A stretch of DNA of 64,000 nucleotides from Odiellus spinosus (Eukaryota; Arthropoda; Arachnida; Opiliones; Phalangiidae), in assembly GCA_963920705.1 (NCBI GenBank), contig OY987227.1, positions 12,999,602 through 13,063,601 on the forward strand, given 5' to 3'. The translations under genes and the position numbers were made by a program. The notes under the pieces were generated by a model. It was not told the origin of the DNA. It worked only from the letters and a program-made list of their open reading frames with translations, and ran no database searches. This document shows, one piece after another, positions 61,644-64,000 of this stretch. How positions within the stretch are numbered: position 1 is the stretch's first letter; the number at the start of each line of letters is the position of its first letter.

Positions 61644-62715
61644 GAACGCCTCAATTAACCTAGAGGTATAAAATTTTGAATATAGCGTTTTAATAGTATG
61701 ATAAAAGTAAAATTATTCGAATTAAAATGGTGACATCTTCACTTTAATATATTTTTCCACTCCGAAAGTTAATAGAGGTAATTGATTGGAAGCTTTCGCT
61801 ACCTTAAACACAACCTCTTTCGCACCATAGTATGGTTTAATGGGGAAAAACAGTACACTATTTACACCTGGAATAATTTCAGAAAAACGTTTTTTTTTCT
61901 TCTTCTTTTTGGCTCGTAAAAAAATCTTTCTTATCAAGTTACTTATGACATGTCTGTTAAAAGATGATTAATGGACACCAATAAAGAATGCGGGTTAAAG
62001 CAAAACAACGTATTAAGCCTTTGACTCCATTCATTTTCCGTCCACATACAATTTGAGGCTGTTTAGCTAAGCGGGAATCATAACCCAGATTAAATTAACA
62101 TGGCAGCTAGTGATTTATAACCATTAAGTTTTAACACGGTCGAAGGTAGAAGTCTGCCATTATTGTACTCTTAAACTATGTAGCGAGGAAATTTGGTTTT
62201 ACGAGTGTATAGCTGTGTCTAGAGATTATTATTAAAAAAAAACTTCATAAAAAAATGTTGGGGACAATACTCCTTTTCTCGGTTAACTGAATTCGCTCAA
62301 CGAGAATTTTGCATGAGTTGGTGAAATAAACCTCTTAAATAGTCCAAAGACGTTTTGCGTAGTATTCAAATATGAACGCGGATTAATACTCGATGTTAAA
62401 ATATATTGAGGATAAAAGTAGTACGGTGAAATTCTTCTTGAAGATTAGAGTATTAGGCTAAGAGGGTTGAATCGGAAATACGTCTTGCACCAGTTGTTTG
62501 AAGTTGAATTTCATTTTCATTGGTTATTAAACTCGCTATTTATCTTACAATTCTGGACCTAGTTTATTTAGTGTATATATTTTTTAATACTAATGTTAGT
62601 TTACTTTAGATGTTAACTTTGACCTTTTCCAAGGTTACTATATACGCGCTGCATTTACGAGAAACGGAAGTCTGATTTCATGTGTGCAGATGAGTAATTG
62701 CGTGGCGTGCAACCG

Positions 62716-63058
62716 TTAATAGGGAGAATGCAACCTAACATCATCAAGTGATTTTTCTCGAGGGGTTAGTCACTTACGAAATCAAGATGAAAATATAACT
62801 GTATTTCTAGAAAACAAGTAATCACTTAGGTCTAGTTTGAAACGTTTGACTGGTGGAATAAAGCACTCTCTTCTCGCGTGATTGGCCAGAGACTCATTAA
62901 CAGTTAAATATTAATCTCTCCAAGCATCTTTGTTAAGCCTACTTTCCGAGTAATATAAAAATTGATTTCTATAGTTTAATAATATTTGGTTGACTTTTTT
63001 AACAGTGAATTAGACCGGATAGAAAACCAAGTGTTGTCAGGCTGCATTCTTCCTTTAA
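62716..63058. mobile_element. MITE family A, subfamily with a distinct interior
   Basis: The terminal repeats AGGGAGAATGCAACCTAACA and GGCTGCATTCTTCCT lie inside TTAA at both ends. The interior (CTAGTTTGAAACGTTTGACT ... TTGATTTCTATAG) differs from the 10288 type and is shared with 49455-49676. The two subfamilies therefore share ends but not centres. Confidence 0.78.
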
Positions 63059-63428
63059 AGCTGCGTTGATTCAGCTGCGAATTTAATGGCTATAAATTTA
63101 GTTCGCAAACCTTTCTAGTTTTAATGATCTTCATATATGATTATGAATGAAAAAGAAAATATAATCATAATCGTCATACGTTTCGTATATACGCTATTCT
63201 TCTATTGATGAAAAGGTTCCATTGACTAAATCTTGATGACGTACACTACCATGCATTAAAGTTATGTAAATTTACATAAATATAATATATCTTAAGGCTT
63301 GAATTCAAAAAGTCGGGGATTTTGAATATGAAAATATTATTTTAACCCTGATTAAAGTAAGGCTGTCATCATTTTTTTCCAATGAATATGGATTATATCA
63401 CCGTACACAAAGTTATAACTTGTAATAT

Positions 63429-63744
63429 CAAGAATCCATTCAGGTTCCATAAGAATATGGGAGGGCCGCGATTCAATAACCATCCTCCCAAACTTTGTAG
63501 CAAAAGTTCGTCTTCTTCGAATCGATTTTTCAAGTAAATCGCTCTTGACATCTATTATTAACCCGCGCCATTAACGACCTTGACATAATATTTTGGGCAA
63601 TAAAAATGGAGCCGACCGAAAAAAGATCTAAGCGTACAAATGTTGCGAAAATTGCGGACGAACTTTTGTTACAAAGTTTGGGAGGATGGTACCAGAGGCT
63701 AAAGCTATGCTCCCATATTCTTATGGAACCTGAATGGATTCTTG
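63429..63744. mobile_element. Foldback element with arms of about 85 bp
   Basis: The left arm (CAAGAATCCATTCAGGTTCC, ATAAGAATATGGGAG, then CCATCCTCCCAAACTTTGTA) is the inverse of the right arm (TACAAAGTTTGGGAGGATGG ... CTCCCATATTCTTAT, GGAACCTGAATGGATTCTTG). Within the arms a block of about 17-20 bp does not match, while both sides do almost perfectly. The loop of about 145 bp is unique and has no open frame. Confidence 0.85.
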
Positions 63745-63766
63745 GTAATATATTTAACTTTGACGT

Positions 63767-64000
63767 TTAAAGGGAGAATGCAACCTAAGAACAAGGGCTT
63801 TTGAATCGATTCAATAGGCTTAATCCAACAATTAAAAAAATAAATTTAAAACTTACCCGGAAAATGGAAATGGAAAATAGTCCATATAAGGACTAGCGAC
63901 CAATGACATTTGTCGATGGCTCTTATATGTCGAATGCAGGATCTCCATGATCAATGGCATTGGTCCTTATACGGGGGAGTTAAAGGATATCTCAATGAAA
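63767..64000. mobile_element. MITE family A, copy cut by the window end
   Basis: TTAA at 63767-63770 is followed by the intact end AGGGAGAATGCAACCTAAGA. The central TATAAGGACTAGCGACCAAT and its inverse are reached before the window stops. The copy begins 23 bp after the foldback element at 63429-63744. Confidence 0.8.

Larger units (their letters stand above)
53050..64000. other. Non-coding DNA with MITEs and arrays, possibly intron of the 52875 gene
   Basis: No further exon with convincing signals was found on either strand. The stretch holds a CG-rich promoter-like patch (53617-53690), family A MITEs (54660-54967, 61246-61643, 62716-63058, 63767-64000), an hAT-like MITE (57210-57408), 9-bp and 21-bp arrays (57941-58012, 58344-59080) and a foldback element (63429-63744). 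Confidence 0.5.

Overview
The window looks like nuclear DNA of an arthropod, most likely an insect. It is AT-rich, its genes are split by short GT-AG introns, it is full of short palindromic transposon remnants, and one gene matches the insect protein Pinocchio. Species cannot be read from the sequence. Only a few percent is coding. Nothing prokaryotic, viral, plasmid-like or CRISPR-like was seen.

Three genes could be built to full open reading frames with every junction checked. (1) A pinocchio-like gene on the + strand has two alternative first coding exons, at 4225-4255 and 25364-25391. They lie 21 kb apart, and both splice in the same phase onto shared exons at 26220-26520, 26973-27102 and 27181-27333. 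(2) An ADHFE1 / hydroxyacid-oxoacid transhydrogenase gene on the - strand (30211-32374) has twelve coding exons and encodes 475 aa. (3) A Rab20-like small GTPase on the + strand (33116-34197) has six exons and encodes 250 aa. Genes 2 and 3 are divergent and share a 741-bp intergenic stretch.

Two more coding pieces are likely parts of genes that leave the window or that I could not complete: a first coding exon at 44111-44143 (+), and a last coding exon at 52875-53049 (-) with a strong splice acceptor and tandem stop codons.

The rest is accessory DNA. There are at least eight kinds of inverted-repeat element (MITEs), including three with recognisable 8-9 bp target duplications, a TTAA-flanked family concentrated at 10 kb and 49-64 kb, and a family ending in GTGTGACCGTAGC with five copies. 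Four tandem arrays (22/21 bp, 30 bp, 9 bp and 21 bp units) sit between 44.6 and 59.2 kb. Two of them place an A/T tract every 21-22 bp, close to two helical turns, and show a block order of sequence variants. No coherent new multi-gene system was found. The most interesting signals are the paired pinocchio first exons, the altered GTP-binding residues of the Rab, a duplicated tail of ADHFE1, a CRE palindrome carried on transposon ends, and the phased-tract minisatellites.
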